From Streptomyces sp. NBC_01116 (GTDB taxonomy: Bacteria > Actinomycetota > Actinomycetes > Streptomycetales > Streptomycetaceae), in NCBI RefSeq assembly GCF_041435495.1, contig NZ_CP108644.1, forward strand, positions 558,001 through 622,000: DNA of 64,000 nucleotides, in the 5' to 3' direction. A program made the translations under genes and the position numbers. Under the pieces are notes generated by a model. The model had not been told where the DNA came from, made no database searches, and saw only the letters and a program-made list of their open reading frames with translations. Positions 19,401 to 27,158 of the stretch are shown here, in pieces. Each line of letters opens with the position of its first letter. Position 1 is the first letter of the stretch.

Positions 19401-20870
19401 CTCCCGATGGACACACCAGGACCGCGTCCCGACGTGGCGTTCAACTTCCTGGGCACGTTCCGGCTGCCGGCCGAGCCGACGCTGGGCTGGTGTCCCGCCG
19501 CGGAGCAGGTGGGCGTCGCACGGTGCCCCAGCGGCGATCCGGTGTACCGGCTGCGGCTGACGGCCCGCATCGTCGAGGGCAGGCTGGTGACCGACCTCGT
19601 ACACGCCCGGCCGGACGTCCCCGACGCCGAGGCCGACGAGGTCATGGCCCGGTTCGCCCGGGTGGTCGCGGCCACCGCCGCCGCCGCGGCGCCCCGCCCG
19701 GCCCGGCTCGCCCGCTCCACCTCCGGGCAGCCCCTGCACCCGGGGGCGCCCCTCGCCCCGCCCCCGTCCCCCGCGGTCCATGTGGTGCGCGAACCGGCCC
19801 GCGTCCTGCTGACCGGGGCGACGGGCTACGTGGGCGGGCACCTCCTCGACGCCCTGCTGGAACGCGGCGCGCACGTCACCTGTCTGGTACGCGGGGAGCG
19901 CGACCACGACGCCGCGGGCCGGCTGCGCCGCGGCTCACCCGGTCTGCGTGTGGTGGCCGGGGACATCGGCCGCGAGGGGCTGGGCCTCTCCGCGGCCGGG
20001 CGGGCCCTCGCCCGGGACGCCCAGGTCGTGGTCCACGCCGCCGCCGACGTCCGTCTGGTCGCCCCGCCCGAGGAGCTGGAGCGCACCAACCACGACGGGG
20101 TGCGGCGGCTGCTGGCCTGGATCGACGCCGAGGCCATGGGCGGGGTCCGGTTCCACCACGTCTCGACCCTCGCCGTGGCCGGCGGGATCGATCCCGCGGC
20201 CCCCAACCGCCGGTTCAGCGAGGCCGATCTGCACATCGGCCAGCACTTCCGCACCCCGTACGAGCGGTCGAAGTTCCTCGCCGAGGAGGCGGTCCGCGCC
20301 TGGGCCGCCTCCGGCCGCCGCTGCCACATCCACCGGAGCGGCCACGTCGCCGCCCACAGCCGCACCGGCGCGTTCCACGGGGGCATCGCCACCAACCGCG
20401 TCTACCAGACCCTGCGCGGCTATCTGCTGGCCGGAGCCGCCCCGCGCCTGGAGGGGGCGACGTTCGCCTTCAGCCACGTGGACACGGTGGCCGCCGGGAT
20501 CGCGGCTCTGGCCCTGTACGCGGACGCGGCCCCCGGGGCCCACCACGTCGAGACGCCGCACCAGGTCGCCCACGACGAACTGGTGGGCTGGATCAGGCGG
20601 TCCGGCCACCGGATCGAGCTGTGCGAGGCGAAGGACTTCGCAGCCGCGCTGGACCGGGCGGAGGGCGATCACCCCGAAGAGGTCCGGCTGGCCGCGGCCT
20701 GGAGTCTGCTGGAGGACCGCAACGTCCGTACCGACTCCTCCCACACCCTTGCCGTACTCGACCGGCTGGGGGTGCGGTTCACCGCCCCGACGCCCCGGTG
20801 GTGGTCGTCCGCACTGGCCTGGGCCACCGAGTCCGGCTTCCTGCCCCGGCCGGACTCCGCCGGCCGCTGA
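16491..20870 (+). CDS. Single-module NRPS: A-T-E-R, predicted aspartate-activating
   Basis: 1459 residues with no condensation domain. The adenylation domain (about 20-570) has LSFTSGSGGEPK (A3), NHYGPTETT (A5) and PNGKLD (A10). The pocket read by alignment to the GrsA positions is D-L-T-K-I-G-H-V-G, nearly the known aspartate code D-L-T-K-V-G-H-I-G. A carrier domain follows with LGGDSIL (Ser near 594). Next is an epimerisation-type condensation domain (HHLVVDGLSW near 777, then VGWFT and NFLGTF), a Pro-rich linker, and a thioester reductase domain with GATGYVGG near 1109 and YERSK near 1256. The likely product is a D-aspartyl thioester released reductively as an aldehyde (or alcohol). Confidence 0.93.
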   Translation: MTTSAAGPRSLTPVPPDAAPGRTAAPATDTATLSGLLHRAERLHPHRPAVTDHTRVITYAELGAAAGRVAAGLRQAGIGPGDRVAILGRRDSRLFVLLHGVLRAGAAVVTLDTAWSPEDRLRRLAAVRAAGVLTTTALSDEEVRALSATGVRYVEHTEVGLLLAAPCAPSPPDRPTPRAGSGDPAYLSFTSGSGGEPKAVVVTHGNAVHYASALRGRLELTEADAPCVAHLTTLAADLGHTSWLLALATAGRTHVVGDEHARDAPACWAALREAGCSVVKTTPSHMAELWRDRPDPRPGTIPYRPKTLILGGEALPRSLGASLLDDGGVHRLLNHYGPTETTVGAACFLATSAGELPTDEETVPIGTPLGEATLDLLDSAGAPVADGESGHLHIGGRGVSAGYFGRPEQTARRFVPHAGARAYRTGDLCRRRPDGQLVFLGRLDRQTKVRGYLVDPTEVEHLVRQVPGVERCAVVVRSTATGNRLLAAVRPVDGAVEEPRLLDAVRAHLNGRLPAYSVPQPLIVLREFPLGPNGKLDTARLAAALDAVLAGRAGDPPSPGTGLPPLAQEIAKLWAEALGLPAVDPDADVLELGGDSILAMRTVSQLRRHGHRAAYADFYRHPTSRRLASAVRATAPRADAEDPATDLPVGPGALAPAQRWFFGQGVDQPRHWNQSVLLRCTEHVDPAALTTAAAAVVERHPALRRPVGPHGPGAPRPVGDLEPASFSRIRHPGNVAEEIAALGTELQRSLDPEAGRLIRFHLFSGGPDTDDRLALIAHHLVVDGLSWRVVLDDLAHAYRAALSGRPPGLPPAADFYRWAAGRPEPARPAPPSPGRGPDAPPPGVRSEPPPPPGTVGWGLDEEATARLVERYGGSRRLEALLFTAFADAVAHDADRGGPRDSVRAPAAPTLVEVETHGRDTTGEHLDTVGWFTAVIRVSADPPATATGAEPGVGIAARVSGAESRLRRARLLPMDTPGPRPDVAFNFLGTFRLPAEPTLGWCPAAEQVGVARCPSGDPVYRLRLTARIVEGRLVTDLVHARPDVPDAEADEVMARFARVVAATAAAAAPRPARLARSTSGQPLHPGAPLAPPPSPAVHVVREPARVLLTGATGYVGGHLLDALLERGAHVTCLVRGERDHDAAGRLRRGSPGLRVVAGDIGREGLGLSAAGRALARDAQVVVHAAADVRLVAPPEELERTNHDGVRRLLAWIDAEAMGGVRFHHVSTLAVAGGIDPAAPNRRFSEADLHIGQHFRTPYERSKFLAEEAVRAWAASGRRCHIHRSGHVAAHSRTGAFHGGIATNRVYQTLRGYLLAGAAPRLEGATFAFSHVDTVAAGIAALALYADAAPGAHHVETPHQVAHDELVGWIRRSGHRIELCEAKDFAAALDRAEGDHPEEVRLAAAWSLLEDRNVRTDSSHTLAVLDRLGVRFTAPTPRWWSSALAWATESGFLPRPDSAGR

Positions 20871-20934
20871 GCGCACGCACTCCCGCCCCGGGCCGCAGGC
20901 TCCCGCCGCAGGCCCCCGAACCGTGAGGTGAACC

Positions 20935-22203
20935 ATGCCCCGGCTGTCACCGGTACTGAAGCAGGCCACTCCCGTCACCGCCGTCCGGGGGGAAGGGCTG
21001 TACCTCTACGACGCGGAGGGGCGACGCCATCTCGACTTCACCTCCGGGGTCGGTGTGACGAGCACCGGCCACTGCCATCCGCGGGTCGTCGAGGCGGTCC
21101 GCGAACAGGCCGGCCGGCTGGTCCACGGCCAGTACACGACCGTCCTGCACGAACCGCTGCTCGCCCTGACCGAACGCCTGGGCGAGGTCCTGCCCGAGGG
21201 CCTGGACACCCTCTTCTACGTCAACTCCGGGAGCGAGGCCGTGGAGGCGGCGCTGCGCCTCGCCCGGCAGGCCACCGGGCGAGGGGGCACCGTCGTCTTC
21301 GACGGGGGCTTCCACGGCCGGACCATGGGCGCCGCCTCCCTGACCACGGCCGGCTCCCGCTTCCGGGCCCGCACCGGCCCGCTGATGCCGGGCGTCGCGG
21401 TCGCGCCCTTCCCGCACGCCTTCGAACTCGGCCTGGACGAGCCGGCCGCGGTGGAGTACGCCCTGCGGGGCCTCGACCGGGTCCTGGCCACCACCAGCGC
21501 CCCGGACGAGACCGCGGCGTTCATCGTGGAGCCCGTGCTGGGCGAAGGCGGCTACGTTCCCGCCCCCGACGGCTTCCTCGCCGGACTGCGCGAACGCGCC
21601 GACCGGTACGGCATCGTCCTCGTCCTCGACGAGGTGCAGTGCGGGTTCGGCCGCACCGGGCGGTTCTGGGCGCACGCGTACGAGACCGGGGCCGCGACCC
21701 CCGACATCCTCGTGACGGCCAAGGGCCTGGCGAGCGGCTTTCCGCTCTCGGCGATCGCCGCGCGCGCCGACCTGATGAGCCTCGCCCGCCCCGGCTCGCA
21801 CGGCGGTACGTACGGCGGGAACGCCGTCGCCTGCGCGGCCGCCCTCGCGACGCTCGACGTCATCCGCGACGAGAAGCTGGTCGCCAACGCGGCCGAGCAG
21901 GGCATGCGGCTCGCCCGCGGCCTGCACACCGTCGCGGCACGGACGGCGGCCGTCGCCGATGTCCGCGGCCGGGGGCTGATGCTGGGCAGCGAGTTCCGCC
22001 GGCCCGACGGATCACCCGACCCGGACACCGCGGGCCGAGCCCAGCAGGCCGCCGCCGAACTGGGCCTGCTGCTGCTGACCTGCGGGGTCTGGGGGAACAC
22101 CGTCCGGATGATCCCCGCCCTGACCGTCACCGGGGAGCAGGTCGACGAGGCGCTCGCCCTCTGGTCGAAGGCCGTGACGGCCGCCGTACGGGAAGAGGAC
22201 TGA
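20935..22203 (+). CDS. Class III PLP-dependent aminotransferase
   Basis: 422 residues, ATG preceded by GAGGTG. Landmarks of the 4-aminobutyrate/ornithine transaminase family are NSGSEAVEAALRLAR, the Asp of VLDEVQCGFGRTG that holds the pyridinium nitrogen, and the catalytic Lys in TAKGLASGFPLS. These enzymes favour amino groups away from a carboxylate and can act on aldehydes. Placed directly after an NRPS ending in a reductase domain, it most simply aminates the released aldehyde to a primary amine. No N-terminal fusion or truncation is seen. Confidence 0.9.
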   Translation: MPRLSPVLKQATPVTAVRGEGLYLYDAEGRRHLDFTSGVGVTSTGHCHPRVVEAVREQAGRLVHGQYTTVLHEPLLALTERLGEVLPEGLDTLFYVNSGSEAVEAALRLARQATGRGGTVVFDGGFHGRTMGAASLTTAGSRFRARTGPLMPGVAVAPFPHAFELGLDEPAAVEYALRGLDRVLATTSAPDETAAFIVEPVLGEGGYVPAPDGFLAGLRERADRYGIVLVLDEVQCGFGRTGRFWAHAYETGAATPDILVTAKGLASGFPLSAIAARADLMSLARPGSHGGTYGGNAVACAAALATLDVIRDEKLVANAAEQGMRLARGLHTVAARTAAVADVRGRGLMLGSEFRRPDGSPDPDTAGRAQQAAAELGLLLLTCGVWGNTVRMIPALTVTGEQVDEALALWSKAVTAAVREED

Positions 22204-22310
22204 GCGCCCACCGCCGCGCAGGGCCGATCCTTCACCCGGCGCGGGACCCGGCCGGGGCGAGCCGGGCCGAGCCGACGCAACCTACGCAGAGCAGCGGAAG
22301 GGACCCCTCG

Positions 22311-23195
22311 ATGGAGAACGCTTCGCGACACAACGCGCCCACGCCCTCCGGGGCTTGGGACACCAGCAGGCTCAAGGCCGGGCATGAGGTGTGGTGCCTG
22401 GAGCCGGCCGAGCGGTACCGCGTCCGGCTGTGGTCGGCCGCAGGCGGCCCGGAAGGGGAGCCCGACCCGGTCTGGGAAGCCCTGCGCTCCCGTATCCGCG
22501 CGGGCCTCGACGCCTTCGGGTTCGCCCTCGTGCGGCAGCTCTTCCCCGCCGACCTCGTCGCGGACGTGCACCGGGAGGCGGACGCCACCGAGCGGGTCTC
22601 CCGTCTCGTCCGGGACTTCGGCGAGATCGTGCCGCAGAACGGCGCGGGCGACCTGACGCAGGTGCTGCGGCGCCGGGAAGGGGACCCGGACGAGATCGCC
22701 TTCCACTGCGACACGTGCGACCTCCTCGTCCTGCTCTGCCTGCGGCCGGCGGCCCGGGGCGGCGCGACGCGGGTGGCCGGAGCGCCGTACATCCATGACG
22801 TCCTCGCCGCCGAACGCCCCGACGTGCTGGAACTCCTGGGCGAGAAGTGGCACTTCGACCGCACCGGCCGCGCGGGCAGCCAGCTCGTCGTCACCCCGGT
22901 CCTCACCACCGGCCCGGACGGCGCGGTCACCTGCTACTACCAGTCCCGAACGGTACGGGCCTCCGCCGGGCGCGACGGGCGGCCTCCGCTCGACGCCGCA
23001 CGCACCGAGGCCCTGGACGTCCTGGACGAGGTCCTCAACCGCCCGGAGACCGCCCACCCGGTCACCCTGACCTCCGGAGACCTGTTGATCATCCGCAACA
23101 GCCGTGTCATGCACGGGCGTTCCCCGTTCACCGACAGCCCCGAACCGCACCATCGACGGGTCCTGCGCCTGTGGCTGGACGAGGTGGCGGCGTGA
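22311..23195 (+). CDS. TauD/TfdA-family Fe(II)/2OG dioxygenase
   Basis: 294 residues from ATG 22311 with GGAAGGGA upstream. The metal triad is His and Asp in FHCDTCD (about residue 133) and the distal His in SRVMHGRSPF; the 2OG-binding Arg is in HHRRVLRLW. The LLVLLCLRPAARGG segment is typical of the family. It is a second oxygenase, from a different fold subgroup than PhyH, in the same operon. It may hydroxylate or desaturate the amino-acid-derived product. The following SDR overlaps by GTGA. Confidence 0.87.
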   Translation: MENASRHNAPTPSGAWDTSRLKAGHEVWCLEPAERYRVRLWSAAGGPEGEPDPVWEALRSRIRAGLDAFGFALVRQLFPADLVADVHREADATERVSRLVRDFGEIVPQNGAGDLTQVLRRREGDPDEIAFHCDTCDLLVLLCLRPAARGGATRVAGAPYIHDVLAAERPDVLELLGEKWHFDRTGRAGSQLVVTPVLTTGPDGAVTCYYQSRTVRASAGRDGRPPLDAARTEALDVLDEVLNRPETAHPVTLTSGDLLIIRNSRVMHGRSPFTDSPEPHHRRVLRLWLDEVAA

Positions 23196-23974
23196 GCGAC
23201 ACCGTGAGCAACGCCATGAGTGAGACCGTGATCGGCACGGCGGTCGTCACCGGCGCGGGAAGCGGACTGGGCCGTGCCGCCGCCCTCGCCCTGCTCGGGC
23301 GCGGCTGGAACGTGGTGCTGGCCGGCCGGCGCCCCGACGCCCTGGACGGGACCGCGGCCCTCTCCCCGGCCGGGGCCGGACACGCTCTCGCCGTCCCCAC
23401 CGACATCACCCGCCCCGACGAGGTCGCGGCGCTGTTCCGTGCCGCCCGCGACCGGTACGGCAGGATCGATCTGCTCTTCAACAACGCCGGCGCCCCTGCG
23501 CCCCGGGTCCCCGTGGCCGAGGTGGCCCTCGACGACTGGAACCGGGTGCTGGGCACGATCGTCACCGGCACCTTCCTGTGCTCGCGGGAGGCGTTCCGCG
23601 TCATGGGCGAGCAGAACCCCCGCGGCGGACGGATCATCAACAACGGCGCGCCGTCCGCGTACGCGCCCCGCCCGCACTCCGCCGCCTACACCGCGGCCAA
23701 GCACGCGGTCCTCGGCCTGACCCGCGCGCTCTCCCTCGACGGCCGCGCCCACGGCATCGCCTGCGGCCAGATCGACGTCGGCAACGTGGAGCCCCCGGAC
23801 GGCGCCCCGCAGCCCCCCGCGCGCCAGGCCGACGGCAGCAAGGCGGTCGAGGCGACGCTGCCGGTGTCCCACTTCACCGACGCACTCCTGCTGATGGCCT
23901 CCCTGCCCGTCACCTCCAACGTGCAGTCCCTCACCGTCCTCCCCACCACGATGCCCTTCGTCGGCCGTGGCTGA
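23192..23974 (+). CDS. Short-chain dehydrogenase/reductase
   Basis: 260 residues from a GTG overlapping the previous stop. The NAD(P) motif is TGAGSGLG, followed by NNAG and the catalytic YTAAK. The usual Ser is probably one of those in GAPSAYAPRPHS. After the catalytic helix the sequence GQIDVGN is typical for classical SDRs. It is likely to oxidise a hydroxyl introduced by one of the two oxygenases, or reduce a ketone, in the NRPS-operon pathway. Confidence 0.88.
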   Translation: MSDTVSNAMSETVIGTAVVTGAGSGLGRAAALALLGRGWNVVLAGRRPDALDGTAALSPAGAGHALAVPTDITRPDEVAALFRAARDRYGRIDLLFNNAGAPAPRVPVAEVALDDWNRVLGTIVTGTFLCSREAFRVMGEQNPRGGRIINNGAPSAYAPRPHSAAYTAAKHAVLGLTRALSLDGRAHGIACGQIDVGNVEPPDGAPQPPARQADGSKAVEATLPVSHFTDALLLMASLPVTSNVQSLTVLPTTMPFVGRG

Positions 23975-24083
23975 GCACCTCGCGACCGGCGGACGGACCC
24001 GCCGCACCGGTACCCGTACCGCCCCTCGCTCCTCACGCCGCACGACGTCCTCCTCCCCCGTCCCTCGACCGAAAGAGGCGAAC

Positions 24084-24854
24084 ATGCTCGGCGAGACCGC
24101 CCGCACCTGGCTGCGACGCTGGGACCAGCAGCAGGAGCGCTACAGCCCGGACCGGGAGGAACGCTTCCAGGTCGTCATCGACATCGTCGGCCGGTCCCTC
24201 GACCGGAGCGGGACGGCCGCCCGGCCGCTCCTGGTGGACCTGGGCTGTGGCACCGGCTCGCTCACCACCCGGCTCGCCGGCGCCTTCCCGCGGGCCGACA
24301 CCGTCGGCGTCGACGCGGACCCGCTCCTCCTCGGCCTCGCCGAGGAGGCCGTCACGGGCACGGACCTCCGCCTCCTGGCGCGCGATCTCGCCGCACCCGG
24401 CTGGGCGGACGACATCGGGCCGGCGCCCTGGGACGCGGCCGTCTCGTCCACCGCGCTCCACTGGCTCACCCCCGACGAACTCGCCGCGCTCTACCGCACC
24501 CTGGCCGCCCGGCTGCGCCCCGGAGGCGTCTTCGTCGACGCCGACAACCGCAGGCCCGCCGACGACCCGGAGCTGGTCGACATCGCCCGTCACGTCCGGG
24601 CCCGCCGCGCCCACCGGACGGGCCGTCAGGGCAGCGAGGCCTGGGCGGGCTGGTGGAAGACCTTCCTCTCCGCCCCGGAACTCGCCCCGCTCGCCGAGGC
24701 CCGTGCCCGCTCGCCCATCGCGCACCGCACGTTCAGGGAACCCCACGGCCTGACGACCGCCGAGCAGATCACGCTGCTCCGCGAGGCCGGTTTCAGCGGT
24801 GCCGCCACCGTCTGGCAGTGCGGCGACGACAGCGTGCTGGTGGCCGTCCGCTGA
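24084..24854 (+). CDS. Class I SAM-dependent methyltransferase
   Basis: 256 residues from ATG 24084, preceded by GAAAGAGG; the longer open frame to 23967 overlaps the SDR and is low in conserved sequence. Motif I is VDLGCGTGSLT (about residue 50), with the acidic residue of motif II in VGVDADPLLL and a post-motif ALHWLTPDEL. It most resembles small-molecule methyltransferases (N- or O-). It is the last gene of the operon, about 110 bp after the SDR, and ends at a hairpin. Confidence 0.87.
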   Translation: MLGETARTWLRRWDQQQERYSPDREERFQVVIDIVGRSLDRSGTAARPLLVDLGCGTGSLTTRLAGAFPRADTVGVDADPLLLGLAEEAVTGTDLRLLARDLAAPGWADDIGPAPWDAAVSSTALHWLTPDELAALYRTLAARLRPGGVFVDADNRRPADDPELVDIARHVRARRAHRTGRQGSEAWAGWWKTFLSAPELAPLAEARARSPIAHRTFREPHGLTTAEQITLLREAGFSGAATVWQCGDDSVLVAVR

Positions 24855-24868
24855 ACCGGTGAACGGCC

Positions 24869-24905
24869 AACGGTCGGCCGACGGGGTCGCGGGTGGCCGG
24901 CCGTT
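24869..24905. terminator. Hairpin between methyltransferase and DNA ligase genes
   Basis: AACGGTCGGCC (24869-24879) pairs with GGCCGGCCGTT (24895-24905) with one G-U pair and a 15-nt loop, between two convergent genes. Confidence 0.55.
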
Positions 24906-24956
24906 GAGGCGGCCGTACGACGCTCGCCCGACCGTGGACGGACGCCCTCGGCCGAC

Positions 24957-25919
24957 TCATTGGAGGTCATCGGGTGTGAGGTCGGGCCGCAGGCGGTGCC
25001 AGGAGGGCTGGCGCAGGCGTCCGGCCCTGGTGCGGGTCGTGTAGCGGACCTCGCCGACCAGCCGGGGCGCCACCCACCGGGCTCCGGTCACCGCGGGCCG
25101 CTCCGTGAACGGGCAGGTGTCGGTCGCCGCGGCGTGGAGGAGGGCCGCGAGGGTGGTGCGTTCGGCGTCGCTCCAGCCGGTACCGACGCCGCCGACGTAG
25201 CGGAGTCCCCCGCCGGGGTCCGGCCGGCCCATGAGGAGGGCGCCGGGCAGGGAGGTGAGACGGCCGTGGCCGGGCAGCCAACCGCCGACGACGATGTCCT
25301 CGGTCCGCACGTGCCGGATCTTGATCCACGCCCGGGAGCGGACCCCCGGCTCGTAGAGGGAGGTGCGCCGCTTGGCGACGAGGCCTTCGAAGCCGGCGGT
25401 GCGCGTCATCTCCAGCGCCCGCGGCCCGTGCCCGACGACCGCCGCCGGGGTCGACCACGCGGGCCCGACCAGGCCCAGGGATTCCAGGGCGGCGCGGCGC
25501 TCGGAGTACGGAGTGCGGGTGATGCGGCTCGTGCCGAGGAACACGACGTCGAAGAGCATCAGGTGCACGGGCGCCTTCGCGGCCATGCGGGCCGCCCTGG
25601 CCCGGGAGCCGGCCAGTCCCATCCGGGGCTGGAGCCGCTGGAAGTCGCCGCGTCCCTCGTCGTCCAGCGCGACGATCTCCCCGTCCAGCACGGCGGGGCG
25701 GGAGCCCAGCGCCGTTCCCAGGCCCGCGAGCTCGGGATAGGCGGGGGTGATGTCGGCGCCGGACCGGGAGCGCAGCCGTACCGAACCGTCGCCGGGCAGG
25801 TAGACCATGCACCGCTGCCCGTCCTGCTTCACCTCGTACGCGTACGAGGTGTCCTCCGAGGCCGGGGGCAGCCGCCCGGGGGTCGCGAGCATCGGTGCGA
25901 TACGGGGCAGGGGCGCCAC
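24957..25919 (-). CDS. ATP-dependent DNA ligase, LigD ligase-domain type
   Basis: 320 residues. The adenylated Lys is in EVKQDGQR (motif K-x-D-G), followed by RSRSG, DGEIVALD (motif III), FEGLVAKR (motif IV) and WIKIR (motif V). An OB-fold ends in the PSWHRLRPD sequence typical of LigD-type ligases. There is no polymerase or nuclease domain, so it is a stand-alone ligase that could work with Ku, encoded just upstream on the same strand (20-bp gap). Together they suggest a non-homologous end-joining unit. Confidence 0.92.
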   Translation of the reverse strand: MAPLPRIAPMLATPGRLPPASEDTSYAYEVKQDGQRCMVYLPGDGSVRLRSRSGADITPAYPELAGLGTALGSRPAVLDGEIVALDDEGRGDFQRLQPRMGLAGSRARAARMAAKAPVHLMLFDVVFLGTSRITRTPYSERRAALESLGLVGPAWSTPAAVVGHGPRALEMTRTAGFEGLVAKRRTSLYEPGVRSRAWIKIRHVRTEDIVVGGWLPGHGRLTSLPGALLMGRPDPGGGLRYVGGVGTGWSDAERTTLAALLHAAATDTCPFTERPAVTGARWVAPRLVGEVRYTTRTRAGRLRQPSWHRLRPDLTPDDLQ

Positions 25920-25939
25920 GGAATCCTCCCGGCCCCCGG

Positions 25940-26953
25940 TCAGGAGGCGCTCCGCTTCCCCGCCGTGCGTTTGGCGCCGGTCGTCTTCTTCGCCGCGGTC
26001 GTCTTCTTGGCGCCCGCCTTCCGGCCGGTGGCCTTCCGGGGCGCCGTCTTCCGGTCGGCGGCCGGCTTCCCGGACGAGGCCGTCTTCTTCGACGCGGTCT
26101 TCTTCGATCCCGCTGCGGTCTTCTTCCGGGGCCGCATCTCGTGCACGGTGGCCTCCCCTTCCCCGTCCTCCCCGCGGCTCTCCCTGGCCGCCTCGACCGA
26201 CGCGTTCAGCGCGGCCATCAGGTCCACGACCTTGCCCTCCTCCTGCTCCCCGCCCTCGGCGGGCTCCGGAAGCTCCTTGCCCTCCGACTTCGCCGTGAGC
26301 AGCTCCTCCAGGGCGTCCCGGTAGGTGTCCCGGAACCCGTCGATGCTGTCCAGGGCCATGGAGTCGGTCAGCTGGACGGCCCGTTCGATCTCGTCGTCGT
26401 CCAGCTCCACCTCCCTCGGCGCCAGGGACTGGGGGCTGCGGATCTCGTCCGGCCAGCGCATCGCGTGCAGCACGATCGCCCCTTCCCTGACCCGCAGCAG
26501 CCCCAGCCGCTCACGGTTGTGCCAGGCGAACTTCGCCACCGCCACCTTGTCCGAGCGCTCCAGCGCCCGGCGCAGCAGCGTGTAGGGCTTCTCGGCGACC
26601 TTGCCGTCGATCGCGAGGTAGTAGGAGTCGCTGATCCGGATCGGATCGACGCTGTCGGCGTCCACGAAGGCGACGATCTCGATGGCTTTCGCGGTCGGCA
26701 GCGGAATCCGGTCCAGTTCCTCGTCCGTGATCGGGACCGTCTGGTCCTTGGAGAGCTCGTAGCCCTTGCCGATCTCGTCCTGCGACAGTGCTTCGCCGTC
26801 CAGCTCGCAGACCTTCCGGGTGCGCACCCGGCCGAGGTCCTCCAGGTGGACCTGGCGGAAGTGGATCGCGTGGTCCTGGGTCGCGGAGACGACCTTCACC
26901 GGGATGGTGACCAGGCCGAAACTGATCGCGCCGGTCCACAAGGGCCTCGGCAT
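25940..26953 (-). CDS. ku: Bacterial Ku DNA end-binding protein
   Basis: 337 residues from ATG 26951-26953, chosen for its GGAGGTAGGT ribosome site; longer starts lack one. It begins with the typical MPRPLWTGAISFGLVTIPVK and carries the Ku core to about residue 255. A C-terminal tail of about 80 residues is dominated by Lys-Thr-Ala repeats (KKTASKKTASS), similar to the Lys-rich extensions that help DNA binding in some actinobacterial Ku proteins. Forms a unit with the ligase gene. Confidence 0.95.
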   Translation of the reverse strand: MPRPLWTGAISFGLVTIPVKVVSATQDHAIHFRQVHLEDLGRVRTRKVCELDGEALSQDEIGKGYELSKDQTVPITDEELDRIPLPTAKAIEIVAFVDADSVDPIRISDSYYLAIDGKVAEKPYTLLRRALERSDKVAVAKFAWHNRERLGLLRVREGAIVLHAMRWPDEIRSPQSLAPREVELDDDEIERAVQLTDSMALDSIDGFRDTYRDALEELLTAKSEGKELPEPAEGGEQEEGKVVDLMAALNASVEAARESRGEDGEGEATVHEMRPRKKTAAGSKKTASKKTASSGKPAADRKTAPRKATGRKAGAKKTTAAKKTTGAKRTAGKRSAS

Positions 26954-27158
26954 ACCTACCTCCATGCCCGTCCCGGGCCGGGTCGCCGTCCGGTCTCGCG
27001 TCGGGTGTGCCGACGCCGGGCCGGCACCGGGCCGACGCCGGGACCCGACGGATCGTCTTGCGCACAACGCTATGAGGGCGGGGCGGTACGTGCCACCCAC
27101 GGCGGTCACGCCCGTGATCCGACGGTGGTCGTCGCCCCCGGCTCTTCCCGGCCGTGTC

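Noticed and set aside
16988..20926. Open frame of 1312 codons inside the NRPS gene in another frame
   Set aside because: The product is an Arg/Pro-rich shadow, while the chosen frame shows complete NRPS domains.
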